Origin: Hermatobates lingyangjiaoensis | Lineage: Eukaryota > Arthropoda > Insecta > Hemiptera > Hermatobatidae | Reading direction: 5' to 3' | DNA length: 64,000 nt | Assembly: GCA_026182355.1 (NCBI GenBank) | Contig: JAPFBL010000609.1 | Span: 86,306-150,305, forward strand | Position numbers and translations under genes: made by a program | Notes under the pieces: model-generated | The model's input: only the letters and a program-made list of their open reading frames with translations | Database searches by the model: none | What the model was told of the DNA's origin: nothing | Shown here: one piece after another, positions 10,472 through 21,662 of the stretch | Numbering within the stretch: position 1 is the stretch's first letter | Layout: each line of letters begins with the position of its first letter

Positions 10472-10544
10472 TGTTAAATATATGTGTTAGAGATAAGGAA
10501 AACATTCAATTCTATATATATATATATGTATGTATACATATGAT

Positions 10545-10675
10545 GTTTAAACCAGAATGGAAAAAGAAAAACAATGGAAATAAATGCTCCGAGGCCTTTC
10601 AATGTATGTCATCAGAGCATTTATTTCTATTGATTTCCTTTTACCATTGTGGTTTAAACTTCATTGATTGAATCA
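10545..10675. repeat. H6 palindromic element
   Basis: GTTTAAACCAGAATGG at the left returns inverted as CCATTGTGGTTTAAAC at the right. Between them lies a minus H6 hammerhead. The right arm has lost its hammerhead core. A (TA)n tract borders the left side (10514-10527). Confidence 0.7.
10591..10615 (-). ncRNA. Hammerhead motif, family H6
   Basis: Box CTGATGA, spacer C, AT-only helix II, GAA, AGGCCT, C at H17. Helix I (AAATGCT with AGCATTT) is long but offset by two bases from the usual register. Confidence 0.65.
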
Positions 10676-10704
10676 CGTGTATAAAAATTAAGGTATATTC
10701 AACC

Positions 10705-10880
10705 AATGACCGACGAATATATCCATGCAAATTAGTGCACATCGTAATTAGCAGTTTCTGGACCAGACGCCCACTACTGCTATATTATCATTCTTCTATT
10801 TTTTGTTAAGATCAGTAAAGAGTGTCAATAACGGGGATTTCAGTTTGTCGTTTCTTTGTTATATGGTCATGTGCCTTTGC
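10705..10880 (+). repeat. Dispersed repeat DR-A, copy 1
   Basis: The words CGACGAATATATCC, TTAGTGCACATCGTAATTAG and CCCACTACTGCTATATT recur at 17885-18165 (inverted), 29705-29910 and 34783-35000 (inverted). No ORF or RNA fold was recognised; the family is not identified. Confidence 0.7.
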
Positions 10881-11242
10881 ATTCAAAGCATATAACAATA
10901 TAAGCTGAATTGAGAAAAATAAAAAAAAACAGAAAAAAAACCCGGCATTTACTGAATAAAATGTTAAAAGAAATTCATTCTTCTTGCTCAGTTCAACGTG
11001 AAATAAAGTAACAAATGAAGAAAAGAACACAGTTCAAGAATTTGTCATGAAATTATTTGTTGGTTTGTTAAAAGAAGTAAAAGAAGCAGGCAAGGATATG
11101 GTTATTGTTCAAAAAAAACCTAAAGGAGCAAAATACATCATCATGCTTTTCTTTTCTTGAGATTTTTTGAGGTTTTTTGATCTAGAGAACAATAAACCTA
11201 ATTAGTTGTAATAATAGTGCTGAATGTATCAATATTTTAGCC
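10881..11242. other. AT-rich stretch, no gene recognised
   Basis: A-rich runs. Nothing recognised until the H5 motif. Confidence 0.5.
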
Positions 11243-11274
11243 CTGAGGAAGACATAAATATATGTCGAAACGTT
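11243..11274 (+). ncRNA. Hammerhead motif, family H5, intact core
   Basis: Box CTGAGGA, spacer A, perfect 6-bp helix II GACATA/TATGTC with loop AATA, GAA, ACGT, T at H17. This is the only H5 copy with a canonical box; the others have a shortened CTATGA-like box. Confidence 0.82.
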
Positions 11275-11705
11275 GACAAACAAGTTTTTTTAATATCTAG
11301 GCCAAAAACCCTCGAAATATGCTCAAAACATACGGAATGGAATATAACTATTTTTCAATTAAGCATACTAGGACCGTTGGTACTACATGGCTGTATTGTT
11401 GTGCGACCGACTTGCGCAACAATTGAAAAGAACTTAACAATCTTCTGTTCTTATGGTTAAAAATTTAGAATAATTACTCAATCTAAAAGATTTATAACAA
11501 GTTATTCAGATCAAAGTATCTTAAAAACTGAAGGCTTTAGAGAAATTCTGATGATAAATTGTCTATTAAAAATACAATACTTAACTACTTTCAGTGAAAA
11601 CATTTTTCTCTGTAACGTCATCTGATCTATCAATATTTGAAAAAGACAATTTAAATAAATCTGAAGTTAGAGAGGAAAAGAAACACTTCAAGTCTTCCCA
11701 CACAA

Positions 11706-11736
11706 ACGATTTTTAACACTTAGCGTTCATTATCAG
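11706..11736 (-). ncRNA. Hammerhead motif, family H1, decayed
   Basis: Box CTGATAA, helix II GAACGC/GTGTTA with a broken last pair, AAA replacing GAA, ATCGTT in place of ACGCGT. Inactive by sequence. Confidence 0.5.
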
Positions 11737-11812
11737 GTTACATCTGCTTTAGTAATTAGTCAAATAAATCTTGACTAATTAGGCAACATCACCTTACTGG
11801 GACAGATGTAAC

Positions 11813-11845
11813 CTGATGATGTACACTGGGTGTTCGAAACGGGTT
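11813..11845 (+). ncRNA. Hammerhead motif, family H1
   Basis: Box CTGATGA, spacer T, helix II GTACAC/GTGTTC with one mismatch, GAA, ACGGGT (one change breaks the self-complementary word), T at H17. Confidence 0.68.
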
Positions 11846-11895
11846 GTGTGATTAAATCCTTGTTGTGTGGGAAGACTTTCCTCTCTAATCATGAG

Positions 11896-12354
11896 TAAAT
11901 CCCCACAATAACGGCCTGAATAGCTCGTGAGTTTCATCTCTATGTTAGAACAGTTGGAAGGAATAGATTTTAATAATTAAACAATTATTTTTAATAATTA
12001 ATAATTAAATTAATAATAAATTAAATAATAATTAAATCATAACATATTTCTTTGATAATATATTTTGGACAAAATTTTGCAAAAATGATACACATTTAGT
12101 AAAAAGAAAAATAAATAATACAGAAATATACCATTTTCTATATTTTCACATTTACCTGTTAGTATGTATGTATTCCTAAGCAGAAATTTTACACTAAGTT
12201 TTATACACAGTAACCTGCGGATTCATTCGTTTTCACGCAACTCTAGGGATGAAATTATATTCTGTGTTATTCAACCACAGTTAAAATATAATTATAATTA
12301 TTTATAATCAATAATTTCTATTTCTTTAATTTTTTATTATTCTTTAAATCGATC
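11896..12354. other. AT-rich stretch, no gene recognised
   Basis: TAATTA-rich low complexity at 11965-12040, otherwise nothing recognised. Confidence 0.55.
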
Positions 12355-12813
12355 CCTTAGAGTAGGGGTGTCAAACTCATTTCGGTTTGGGGGCAGAATA
12401 CAGATTATTTGATCTCAAGCGGGCCGTGCCAGCAAGCTAATTGCAAAATTACATAGAACTAACAATAAGTCTACCTTTTTCTTTGTACCAGTCACTAATA
12501 CTAATAAATAGTACAAAGAAGAATAAGTCAACTATAAAAATCTTTATTAAAACCTGACACTCTGTATCCACTATTATCCATTTTGACACAGATATTTCGC
12601 TGGTCAAGGTGCGAGGACAAAGGAAAAGTGGATAATATAGCGCGTACTAAAACACTGGTGGATAATATAAGAACTGCAGGTTTTTAAGGAAATTAAAGTA
12701 AACTGATGGTTTTTTTTTTATAATAATGCAGATTTATTCCGCGGGCCGGATTGAACCCCCAGGTGGGCCTGATCCGGCCCGCAGGACGTATGTTTGACAC
12801 CTGTGCCCTAGCG
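12355..12813. mobile_element. Non-autonomous hAT element, 443 bp
   Basis: Left end TAGGGGTGTCAAACTCA (12363) pairs with right end TGTTTGACACCTGTG (to 12805), a common hAT terminal repeat. Flanks CCTTAGAG and CCCTAGCG match at 6 of 8 bases, a worn target duplication. GC-rich subterminal parts (GCGGGCCGTGCC and CCGGCCCGC) are also inverted. No ORF. Confidence 0.82.
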
Positions 12814-12817
12814 GATG

Positions 12818-13056
12818 ATAACGTCAGTCGTTTACCGGCTTTTTGTTTAATCGGTCATTCTACAGATTCTATATTGGGAGTAATAAATTTTGTCTAACTC
12901 AAGTGTTTATTTCGAGTAGAGATCTTTAAAGAGTACCTGACATCGTACAGGCTCGGGACCGACAGCTTAACGTCCTCTCCGAGAGACAACGTACTCAAAT
13001 TTATTCTACCTCTCGCCTGAACAAATCGATGGCCAGCTGGGAATCGAATCTTTTCT
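12818..13056 (-). repeat. tRNA-derived SINE, copy 2, head truncated
   Basis: Shares GTTTACCGGC, CAGATTCTATATTGGGAGTA and GGGACCGACAGCTTAACGTC with the copy at 41231-41475. On the minus strand GATTCGATTCCCAG is a B-box-like remnant of the tRNA head. Inserted directly beside the hAT element. Confidence 0.68.
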
Positions 13057-13394
13057 AAATTCTTCTTTATATTTCTAACAATATTCTAAAAAAAAATTAC
13101 ATATTTTATCTATGTATACTATGATATATTTAAATGTTTAATAGTTTATTTAAAATACTATGTATTTTATAGTTCAATTCAAAACCAGACTCAATTTTCT
13201 TGAAATTAAGTAGGTACATATACTACAGAGCTAAAAACAAAAAAAAACATTAAAACGCATATAGGTACTTCTATTTCAAAGAATAAATCAGGCTGAGATT
13301 TTTTTTAAATGTGCCTTGCTTCCTAAAAAACAAAACAGTTTTTCCATTTAATATAGAAATGTCTTTTATTTATTAGTTCTTATTTCTTTCCTTT
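13057..13394. other. AT-rich stretch, no gene recognised
   Basis: No identifiable feature before the unclassified element cluster. Confidence 0.5.
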
Positions 13395-13735
13395 TTACTT
13401 TACTATAAGTAAAGTATAGTGATCGTGAAAAAATTCGATCTCGAGATTTTGACGGAATTACATGTTTTGAGGTCCCAGAAGTCGTTTTATGAAGTTTTTA
13501 CGATGATGTCTGTGTGTGTGTGGGTGGGTGGGTGGTTGGGTGAGTGTGTTAGCATTGCTTGTTACCACGCTACGGTCCAGAATCTTTGATGGATCAAGTT
13601 GATATTTTACACAAAATTGGGCCCTTTAGAGAAGAAGATCCCTATTGTTTGGGAAGAATTATGCATGATGGAAAAGTCACTTTTTTTGCCAAAAACCGTT
13701 TTTTAGAAAACATTTTTTTAGAAAACTTTTTACTT
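13395..13735 (+). mobile_element. Unclassified 1.6 kb element, partial first end
   Basis: A 340-bp direct copy of the beginning of the next element: both start CTTTACTATAAGTAAAG and run through a GT-rich tract and GGATCAAGTTGATATTTTAC. It stops where the next copy begins, in TAGAAAAC repeats. Confidence 0.8.
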
Positions 13736-14476
13736 TACTATAAGTAAAGTATAGTGATCGTGAAAAAATTCGATCTCGAGATTTTGACGGAATTACATGT
13801 TTTGAGGTCCCAGAAGTCGTTTTATGAAGTTTTTACGATGATGTCTGTGTGTGTGTGGGTGGGTGGGTGGGTGCGTGGGTGGGTGCGTGTGTTAGCATTG
13901 CTTGTTACCACGCTACGGTCCAGAATCTTTGATGGATCAAGTTGATATTTTACACAAAAATGGGCCTCATAAAGACGAAGAACCCTATTGTTTGGGAAGA
14001 ATTATGCATGATGGGAAAGTCACTTTTTTTGCCAAAAACCGTTTTTTAGAAAACATTTTTTGTCTCCTAACCTGATAACCCTAGAGTTTTGAAATTTTGA
14101 CATTATCTTTGAGGTCACAAATAGAACAAACGAAAAATATATTCAGAATTTTGAAACAACGGGAAATATTTCTTTTTCAATAAATTGTAAACATTTTGAC
14201 TTCTAATTCAATCCCAAACCTTGTGAGAGCAATACAAGCCATACTGTTTGACGGATCAAAATGAAACTATGTCTAACAATAGAACATTATGTAAAGAATG
14301 AGTTGAGATATTTTTTTTCAAAATTACATTCGCTAATGGGGCGTTACAGTACGATTTCTGTTTTCAAAAAATGTTTTTTTGACAAAACAAAACAAAAAAA
14401 AATTATTACTTTTCATTAAAAATAATGAAACTTTGACAAAAAATGGAACAAAAAATTATCAATTTATAAAAAAAAA
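13736..14476 (+). mobile_element. Unclassified 1.6 kb element, outer copy, left half
   Basis: Matches 21663-22360 throughout. It breaks off in a poly-A run at 14467-14476, exactly where an inverted copy starts, and resumes at 16110. Contains a (GT)n/(GGGTG)n tract. The 63-aa frame at 13754-13945 is the same as that in the inverted copy and looks like translated repeat, not a gene. Confidence 0.82.
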
Positions 14477-16109
14477 ATCTGGAGTGGCCTACACTCTACT
14501 TTACTATAAGTAACTCAATGTCAAATTTCTTGAGTATATAAAACATAACGTATTATTTAAGCATAACATAAATATCTAAATGGGATATAATTATTAGCAT
14601 TGCATTCGTGAGGTAGTACAGATAGTGATTGAAGGACATATCAATTTATAAGCTTATTTTTGTACATCACAAATAATTTATTATTTGCAAATAATTTCAT
14701 TAGTATAACTACAGCAGTAATATCATTTTTGAAAAACCAATGTGAACATTTCTTGAAACGAAATATTATCCTACAAGAAAACATGGCTATTGTTCAAATA
14801 GCCAGTAGATTTCTTACATCGTTTACTTAACATCCTTCTACATTGAATATTAATGTAAAATTTTCAAATTTAAAACAGTAAAATACCCTTTTTTTCTCTG
14901 AAAAACTTCTTAAACAGCGAAGAAAATGTTGTTTTAAGGTGATTTGTTAATTAAAGATGTACGATAATTACAGTTATTAATCTCTAAACGAGAGATTTAT
15001 ATTTTGAATTATCTTTTACATTTTTGGTTTTTAACAGAATTATTATACTGGGAATTTTATGGCTTCTTAGTATTTAATAAGATCATTTTCCTTCCCCTTT
15101 GTCAAATAACATATATACGATTTTTTTTTAATGAGTGTTATCATTTACCTGCACAATATTATTCCTCTTACATCTCTTATAAGTCAATAATATATTTTCA
15201 TTTTTCCATTAGAAACATCAATTTTATCTCAGTGGATTCGCTCAAAAAATTTCTAAGTCAATGTAAACAATGTAAAAAAATACAAAAAATTCGACAAGTA
15301 TAGCAGGTGATCTCTTAGTCTAGGATAAACAAAGAGTTTTTATATCGTTATTGCTCTTTTCCGTAATTGAAACTTCATGATTTTTTTTTTATGAATCGCT
15401 AATTTTTTGTTCCATTTTTGGTCAAATTTTCATAATTTTTTAACGAGCCGTTTAGCGTCAAAAAAACATTTTCTGAAAACACAAATCGTACTCTAACGCC
15501 CCTTTAGCGAATGTAATTTTAGAAAAAAATATCTCAACTCATTGTCCATATAATGTTCTATTTATAGGCATAGTTTTATTCTTGTCCGTCAAACAGTATG
15601 GCTTGTATCGCTCTCACAAGGTTTGAGATTGATTTATAAGTCAAAATTTGTACATTTTATTGAAAAAAAATATTTCCTGTTGATATAAAATTTTGAATAT
15701 ATTTTTCGTTTGTTCCATTTGTAACCTCAAAGATAATGTCAAAATCTCAAAACTCTAGGGTTAGTAGTTTAGGAGAAATAAATGTTTTAAAAAAAACGGT
15801 TTTTGGCAAAAAAAGTGACTTTCCCATCATGCATAATTCTTCCCAAACAATAGGGTTCTTCGTCTTTATGAGGCCCATTTTTGTGTAAAATATCAACTTG
15901 ATCCATCAAAGATTCTGGACCGTAGCGTGGTAACAAGCAATGCTAACACACGCACCCACCCACGCACCCACCCACCCACCCACACACACACAGACATCAT
16001 CGTAAAAACTTCATAAAACGACTTCTGGGACCTCAAAACATGTAATTCCGTCAAAATCTCGAGATCGAATTTTTTCACGATCACTATACTTTACTTATAG
16101 TAAAGTAAA
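14477..16109 (-). mobile_element. Unclassified element, full copy nested inside another copy
   Basis: Minus-strand copy running from ATCTGGAGTGGCCTACACTC (its far end, complement of the end at 23545-23590) to ACTTTACTTATAGTAAAGT (its near end). It splits the outer plus copy in a poly-A run. At 1633 bp it is the best estimate of full length. No transposase or RT is visible, so it is probably non-autonomous. Each end carries a near-palindrome built on CTTTACTATAAGTAAAG. Confidence 0.82.
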
Positions 16110-16495
16110 AATGCATAAAGTTTCAATTACGGGAAAGAGCAATAATGCTATAAAAACTGTTTGTTTATCCTATACTAAGAGATCACCTGCTATACTTGTC
16201 GAATTTTTTATATTTTTTTACAATGTTTACATTGACTTCAAAATTTTTTGAGCGAATCCACTGAGATAAAATTGATATTTATAGAGGAACAATTTAAATA
16301 ATGGTGTGATACACAAAAATAAACATATATTGAGAAGTCTATCAATGACTATCTGTACTACCTCAGGAATGAAAGACTAATAAACATCTCCCATTTAGAC
16401 GATTATATTATGCTTAAATGATATATTATATACTCAAGAAGTTTGATATTAAGTTTACTTATAGTAAGTGTGTAGGCCACTCCAGATTTTTTAAT
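16110..16495 (+). mobile_element. Unclassified element, outer copy, right half
   Basis: Resumes the plus copy with AAAGTTTCAATTACGGGAAA (compare 22362) and finishes with TTACTTATAGTAAG, then GTAGGCCACTCCAGATTTTT. A few hundred bases of the family interior are deleted. Confidence 0.75.
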
Positions 16496-17884
16496 AGTGT
16501 CATCAAAATTTCATAGAAATTTATGGAAATATATGGACACGATTGATGGTTTATAAATCTCAATCAGTCCGTTTTGTTCCATATATTCATTTAATAGTTC
16601 AGACAACTTTTAAAAGAAATAGGTTTAGAAATTACTTTTATTAATTTATATTACGACTAATTAATTTAATTTATATTGATAATATATTTGCTGTTTTTAA
16701 AGAAATAGTTTAATTCGTTTCTTTGTATGTTTGATTATTATTTATAAAAGAAATACTGATAGAAGGGGACTATTTTAAAATGAGATAATTTAGATGGCAT
16801 TTGATTGGAGCACCGGTAGAGCTAAGTCATTCTAAAAAGGCGGCTTTACACTCCTTGTTTAGTCCTCCGCGTCCTTCCTGGAACCTTTCAAACTGTTTTA
16901 ACCTCTCTATAGATTCTTGTGTTCACTAGTTAATTCTTTTAATAATACTTCAAATAGTAAGTAGAAATTCCTTTTTAACTTATTTTTGTAAACTTAATGA
17001 TTTCCTAATTAGTTTAATGCTAAATATTATTACTTTCATAATTAGTAATTAAAACGATTTCACAAACTAGATAAACTAAACCAGCAGAAACAATACACAT
17101 AAAAGATTTCACAAAAACTTACTCTTATATTTCGACTGTTTCGTATAAAGATATAATTTGCTAAGATGAAAAGCGACTTTTATGTGTGTTGTTTTTCTGG
17201 AATTATTTTCATAAAAATATATCAAAATAATTAATTAGTTCCTAAATAATTACTACTAAACATTTAATAAATATAATAAAGCATTGAATAGATTTATTTT
17301 TAGTTAATTTATGTTATTTAAACCTCATTCACTAAATTAGTTATATCGAAAACAATTAAAAATACTTAACAATGGATTATTTAAATTTATTACCCTATAT
17401 ATATCAAATTAAGGGTTTGTTCGTCTGTGTTTCCTATTGCTTTTGAGAAATGTTGTAATCCATTTGAAAATTTGAAATGATTTAATGACATAATGTGAGA
17501 TGTAAGAGGAATAAAATTATATGTAAAAAATGAATGCCAATCAAACATATAATTTCTGATGTTTCCATTTACACAAATTCTAAATTATATTGAAAAGCCG
17601 ACTTTGAATTTGATTTGAGTTTGAAAAACTGGCTAATCACTGATATATTTTTTCTCAATATATATTTACAGCAACGTTATAACCGAATATAGCACAAAGG
17701 AAAAAGTTACTTATATTATGTTTGGTGTGAAAAGCTACTGGTTGTTGACTTTTTTGTGTTTCTGAATCTTATGATCTTTGAGTAATATTGAATTAAGAGG
17801 AATGAACTCCTTAGTTTTATATTACCAAAGAGATACTAATTTTAAACTGATTCTAAGGTGATTCGATGACAGTCATTTTTCAGA
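16496..17884. other. AT-rich stretch with a small GC-richer patch
   Basis: Only 16790-16900 stands out (GAGCACCGGTAGAGCTAAG, AGTCCTCCGCGTCC). It might be a SINE scrap or conserved DNA; neither can be shown. The rest holds no recognised element. Confidence 0.4.
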
Positions 17885-18165
17885 ATCAGGTCCTCAGCTA
17901 AATATGACTACCTAATGACTTCACGGTATACAATATCTGAGACAATGCAAAGCCGGAAGACCATACGACTACGAATGTGACTCCTTCCATATTCGTGAAG
18001 GACGTCCTGGCAGACTGACGTCCCATCCCCGTCCTTATGATTACTGACCTTAACAAGAAATGCAGGATGAGAATATAGCAGTAGTGGTCCTCTGGTCTAG
18101 GGCTGCTAATTACGACGTGCACTGATGTGCATGGAATATTTGTTGGCCGCTGTAGATCCATTGCC
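17885..18165 (-). repeat. Dispersed repeat DR-A, copy 2
   Basis: Inverted relative of 10705-10880 and closest to 34783-35000: all share GCAGGATGAGAATATAGCAG, CAGTAGTGG and CTCTGGTC. The 92-aa minus frame is a by-product of the repeat. Confidence 0.72.
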
Positions 18166-18179
18166 TTTAGAAACAAAAG

Positions 18180-18470
18180 TCATTTTCGTCTGTAAGAGAT
18201 TATTTCGTAACACAATATCGTCACTTTGACTTTACAAAAGTCTTATTACTGCTGTGCTAATATATATGATATTGTATGCATCAATTGTGTAATATACGGT
18301 ATTGATAAGATAATCAATCACTATCTGTACTACCTCCAGGAATGAAAGAGTAATAAACATCTCCCATTTAGACATATACATTATGTCTACATACTACATT
18401 ATCTACCCAAGAGGTTTGACATTATACTTACTTATAGTAAAGTTGAGTGTAGGCCACTCCACATTTTTTT
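18180..18470 (+). mobile_element. Unclassified element, right-end fragment
   Basis: Contains CAATCACTATCTGTACTACC, GAATGAAAGAGTAATAAACA and the terminus TTACTTATAGTAAAGTTGAG, then TGTAGGCCACTCCA, as at 23420-23590. Confidence 0.8.
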
Positions 18471-18552
18471 TGATGAAATACGTTCTAAAAGGGACAAATA
18501 TAGTTCAACGTACGTAAAGAAAAATAAATAAATTAATAGCACAGACTTACAG

Positions 18553-18582
18553 TCTTTATTTTTTGGTTTGAATCGTCTTCTT
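18553..18582 (-). ncRNA. Hammerhead motif, family H2, decayed
   Basis: Box reduced to AGAAGA, helix II still visible, GAA changed to AAA after C, AATT worn. Inactive by sequence. Confidence 0.5.
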
Positions 18583-18610
18583 GGACCAGAGCGCTTGTTT
18601 TCCCTCTGTC

Positions 18611-18636
18611 CTGAAGACGGTACAAACCGAAAATTA
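18611..18636 (+). ncRNA. Hammerhead motif, family H2
   Basis: Box CTGAAGA, spacer C, helix II GGTACAAACC with one mismatch, GAA, AATT, A at H17. Confidence 0.76.
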
Positions 18637-18859
18637 GAGACTGTAAGTGTGTGCTTTTAATTTCTCTATGTTTCTTTATGTACATTGAACTATATTTTAA
18701 TTATATGTATTTATACAAGTATAAATAATTTTCAAAACTTTATAACACGAGTATATAAATATGATATAATCCAAAACACATGAAGAAAAGTAATAAAAAG
18801 AGCTGTAGAACTGTACTTAAAATGTTATTAAGAGTAATTATAGCAAAATTAATATTTAT

Positions 18860-19015
18860 TTGTTAACTCGTTGTGCAACTCGTAATTGTGTAATATTTAT
18901 TCATACTGAGGGAAATCGATAATACATGATGATGTTTACCTGATGATGAACTCAAAGTATTCGAAACGCGTAGTTTGAATTAGAAAACTTCTGTTGTACG
19001 GAGACTGTATTATCC
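18860..19015 (+). repeat. H1 terminal-repeat half-element
   Basis: CTCGTAATTGTGTAATATTT and CATACTGAGGGAAATCGATA precede the hammerhead, as in the H1 element at 61850-61900. No inverted partner. Confidence 0.65.
18940..18972 (+). ncRNA. Hammerhead motif, family H1
   Basis: Box CTGATGA, spacer T, helix II GAACTC/GTATTC with one mismatch, GAA, ACGCGT, A at H17. Confidence 0.78.
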
Positions 19016-19507
19016 ATTTACCCCGTACGATATTTATTTGTTGGTTAACTAGGTTTAATTATTGTGCATGATGTGAGATCCTCACATTGTATATTGAATT
19101 TCTTTAATTGGTTTTGGAATAATAAGCATAAAATATTGAATTCCTCTGATCAGTTAGAAATTATTATAGAACACTTTATTGTTTCCTGTAGAGCAATCTC
19201 TAATTTTAATCTCTTGATTTTATTTCACCTAGTATAATATTAAAAACCTATTTTAATTTATTTATTATAATTATTCGTTCGTTATTACTAACTAATGCCT
19301 TGAGTCTTTTACATATTTAAGTATTAATTGAATGTGTGGGTGGTAAGAACGCATTACTCAGTTTAATATTATCCCTAAAAGGAAAAAATATTTCAACTAT
19401 CGAATAGTTCTGCATACGAGCTTACACCTAAAACTTATTTTTACAAAAAAATTATAGCAACATTGGTAAGATAATAAAAAAAAGGAAAAAAAAATTCTTG
19501 CAGCAAA
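19016..19507. other. AT-rich stretch, no gene recognised
   Basis: Nothing recognised. Confidence 0.5.
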
Positions 19508-20320
19508 TGATTATACAGGGGTAGCAATGGAGTGATTAAGCGCCTCTAATAGCCTCTAACACTCAACTCCGACTTTCGGCCTTCACGAGGCTACCCGGTT
19601 AACCTGCTATATGCAGGGACAAACGAAAGAGGAGGAGAGGATTAGGGGCTGGGCCTGACCACCTTCGTTTCACTTCCATTCTAATCCCTTTTATAAGGTG
19701 TTATGCGATCCGTGCTGAAGGATGCATGATACAGCGGTTACTGTATTATGAACGCAGCCTCAAGGGTACCAGGCGACCCCTTTGAGTAAATAGCCTTACT
19801 CCAGTATGCGGTGCTCTGCCGGAGTGGAGAAAATACCACCGATAGGGATACAGGGATTTTCAGCTGTATGATACTAAGGAGAAGGAAGTCCGGAGACCAT
19901 CTTCCGGAAGCGCAGGGTGTTCAAAAGAGCTAACTACTGGGAGCCAACCTCCCACAAGTGCACCTAAGGACACGAAGAGGACCATCTCGAAGATGGATTT
20001 CGGGGAAGTTACTTTCTCCCGAAACATAGGAAGCCTGAATGGACATTATCAATGATTAATTCAGATTCTGCAAAAAAGAGGAAGAGACAAAATTGCACCT
20101 GTTGAGTGACTTTGCTAGACAGAGGCTGGTGCTTCGGGACACTCAACAAACCACAGAAAAACTTTTACCACTGGACCCAGCAAAAGTGCTGACCTTCTTG
20201 GAGGCGTTGAAGCTAGGTGCTGGGGTACTTCAGTACAGAAGAGGGGAAGTACAATAGTTTTTTTTTAAAATGCAGTGCTATAGTCACTCTCAAATAATAA
20301 TAATAATAATAATAAATTAT
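19508..20320 (+). repeat. GC-rich retroposon-like element with (AAT)n tail
   Basis: About 780 bp of balanced-to-GC-rich sequence (GGAGGAGAGGATTAGGGGCT, GAGGACCATCTCGAAGATGG) with a sharp end in a T-run and then (AAT)7 at 20294-20315. The composition jump and short A-rich repeat tail suggest a retroposed RNA such as a non-LTR 5'/3' chimera or large SINE. No RT domain is readable. Confidence 0.5.
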
Positions 20321-20336
20321 TATACAGGCATAAAAT

Positions 20337-20600
20337 GTCCCACATGTGGTTCTTGTGTCTTATGAACCTTATTTTAATTAACCTAAGTACCCACATATGG
20401 TTCTTGGTGTCTTATGAACCTTATTTTAATAAATCTAAGTGTCCCACATATTGTTTTTGGTGTTTTATGAAACCCTGTTTAAGGAAGTACCCCTTGTAGG
20501 GTTCTGGGTGGTCTTATGAACACCATTTTAATAAATCTTATTGTAGGGTTCTTAATAGTTTAACATATGTTTCTTGGTGGTCTCATGAACCCCTTTGGCT
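20337..20600. repeat. Diverged ~60-bp minisatellite, about five units
   Basis: The phrase CACATATGGTTCTTGG, then TCTTATGAACC, then TTTTAATAAATCTAA recurs with growing divergence from left to right. Confidence 0.8.
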
Positions 20601-20997
20601 TTAGGTAGGTAAATGAAAGTATTGGCAGGGTTTTTTTGTCCTTTATCACAAAATGGTTATTAATTTTATTCAACTTCTCCGGTGATTCAATGAAGGTGTA
20701 ATTTTGTATTAGATATTGTCTTACTATAAATATTTCATGAAAGGACAATATTTTAAAGAGTTATTACATTAATAATGACTAATATTAGGTTCTATCTGTT
20801 GTAACTTCAGCGTTTTTTTTTTTAAGGAAAAATAAGCTTTCTTGTAAGAAATAACATACCTGTCGAAAGGGCTAGAGAATGTCTTCAGGGAGGCGTGCCC
20901 TTGCCCTTTAGTTTGGCGGCCTACCAGATACTCGAAATATCAAGGTGTCGGTAAGCAAGAATACGCAAATAGACTTTTATATCCTATTATATAAAAA
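20601..20997. other. AT-rich stretch, no gene recognised
   Basis: A GC-richer patch at 20870-20945 has no recognisable identity. Confidence 0.5.
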
Positions 20998-21097
20998 GAT
21001 TTCACATAAACACGTGAAATAACAATCAATGATCAAACCACAATATGAAAGATCTTAGTCTTGTTTTCCCATTTCATATTGTGGTTTGATCATTGCC
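20998..21097. repeat. H4 mini-hairpin, ribozyme core deleted
   Basis: TTTCACATAAACACGTGAAA and ATCAATGATCAAACCACAAT on the left, then ATTGTGGTTTGATCATTG on the right. In the middle only GAAAGATCTTAGTC of the hammerhead survives; box and helix II are gone. Same structure at 36007-36101 and 59430-59520. Confidence 0.8.
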
Positions 21098-21099
21098 TA

Positions 21100-21662
21100 T
21101 TATTTAAAGAGAAATAGTTGGTCATACTATGATTGTGATGACGAGTCATGATCTACACATTGTTAAAAGATAGATAAATAAAAAAAACCCTGTTGATCAA
21201 TCCAACTGGAATTATTCCTATCTCAAGGAGAATGTAAGTAGGCCTCAAAGACTTTTTTATTGATTATTGTAAACCAGAACCTCAGACATTCTTAAATATC
21301 TTGGTATCTCTTTAGATGAGAGACTAACCATACAAAGTTATATACATACATTTCTAAAGCTCTCACTTTAATATTAATAATATATCACATTTTTCTGGAA
21401 TATTTATTAAAAGCATGTTCAGAACGGTTTTTTCATCATTACTCATCAAATGAATATTGCCGGAATAAAACGTATTAAATCATTATATTGGGTACCTATA
21501 TGTTTATAATACTGTACCAAGGAATTTGATATTACGTTTACGCGATACACATTACAATAAAAGCAAAACTTAATTAATTTTCAATGAGTTTTATATGATT
21601 ACCTATAGCAAGGCTGAGTGTAAGACACGGTAGATTTTCTTTATTATAATTAGTAATAATTT
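21100..21662. other. AT-rich stretch with a worn right end of the unclassified element
   Basis: TTGATATTACGTTTACGCG and CCTATAGCAAGGCTGAGTGT (near 21525 and 21602) look like a decayed element end just before the full copy. Confidence 0.45.

Larger units (their letters stand above)
11660..11895. repeat. H1 palindromic element
   Basis: GTCTTCCCACACAA on the left mirrors TTGTGTGGGAAGAC on the right, and AGAGAGGAAA mirrors TTTCCTCTCT further out. Two H1 motifs face outward, with GTAATTAGTC and GACTAATTAG in the centre. Confidence 0.82.
18477..18700. repeat. H2 palindromic element
   Basis: GACAAATATAGTTCAACGTA on the left mirrors TACATTGAACTATATTTTAA on the right. Two H2 motifs face outward around ACCAGAGCGCTTGTTTTCCC. 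Confidence 0.8.

Noticed and set aside
13754..16084. Identical 63-aa frames on opposite strands as a conserved small gene
   Set aside because: Both are the same GT/GGGTG-rich part of one repeat element in inverted copies; the protein (VGGWVRGWVRV) is translated repeat.
17898..18176. 92-aa minus-strand frame as a gene
   Set aside because: It overlaps the DR-A repeat, which has three other copies without a conserved frame.
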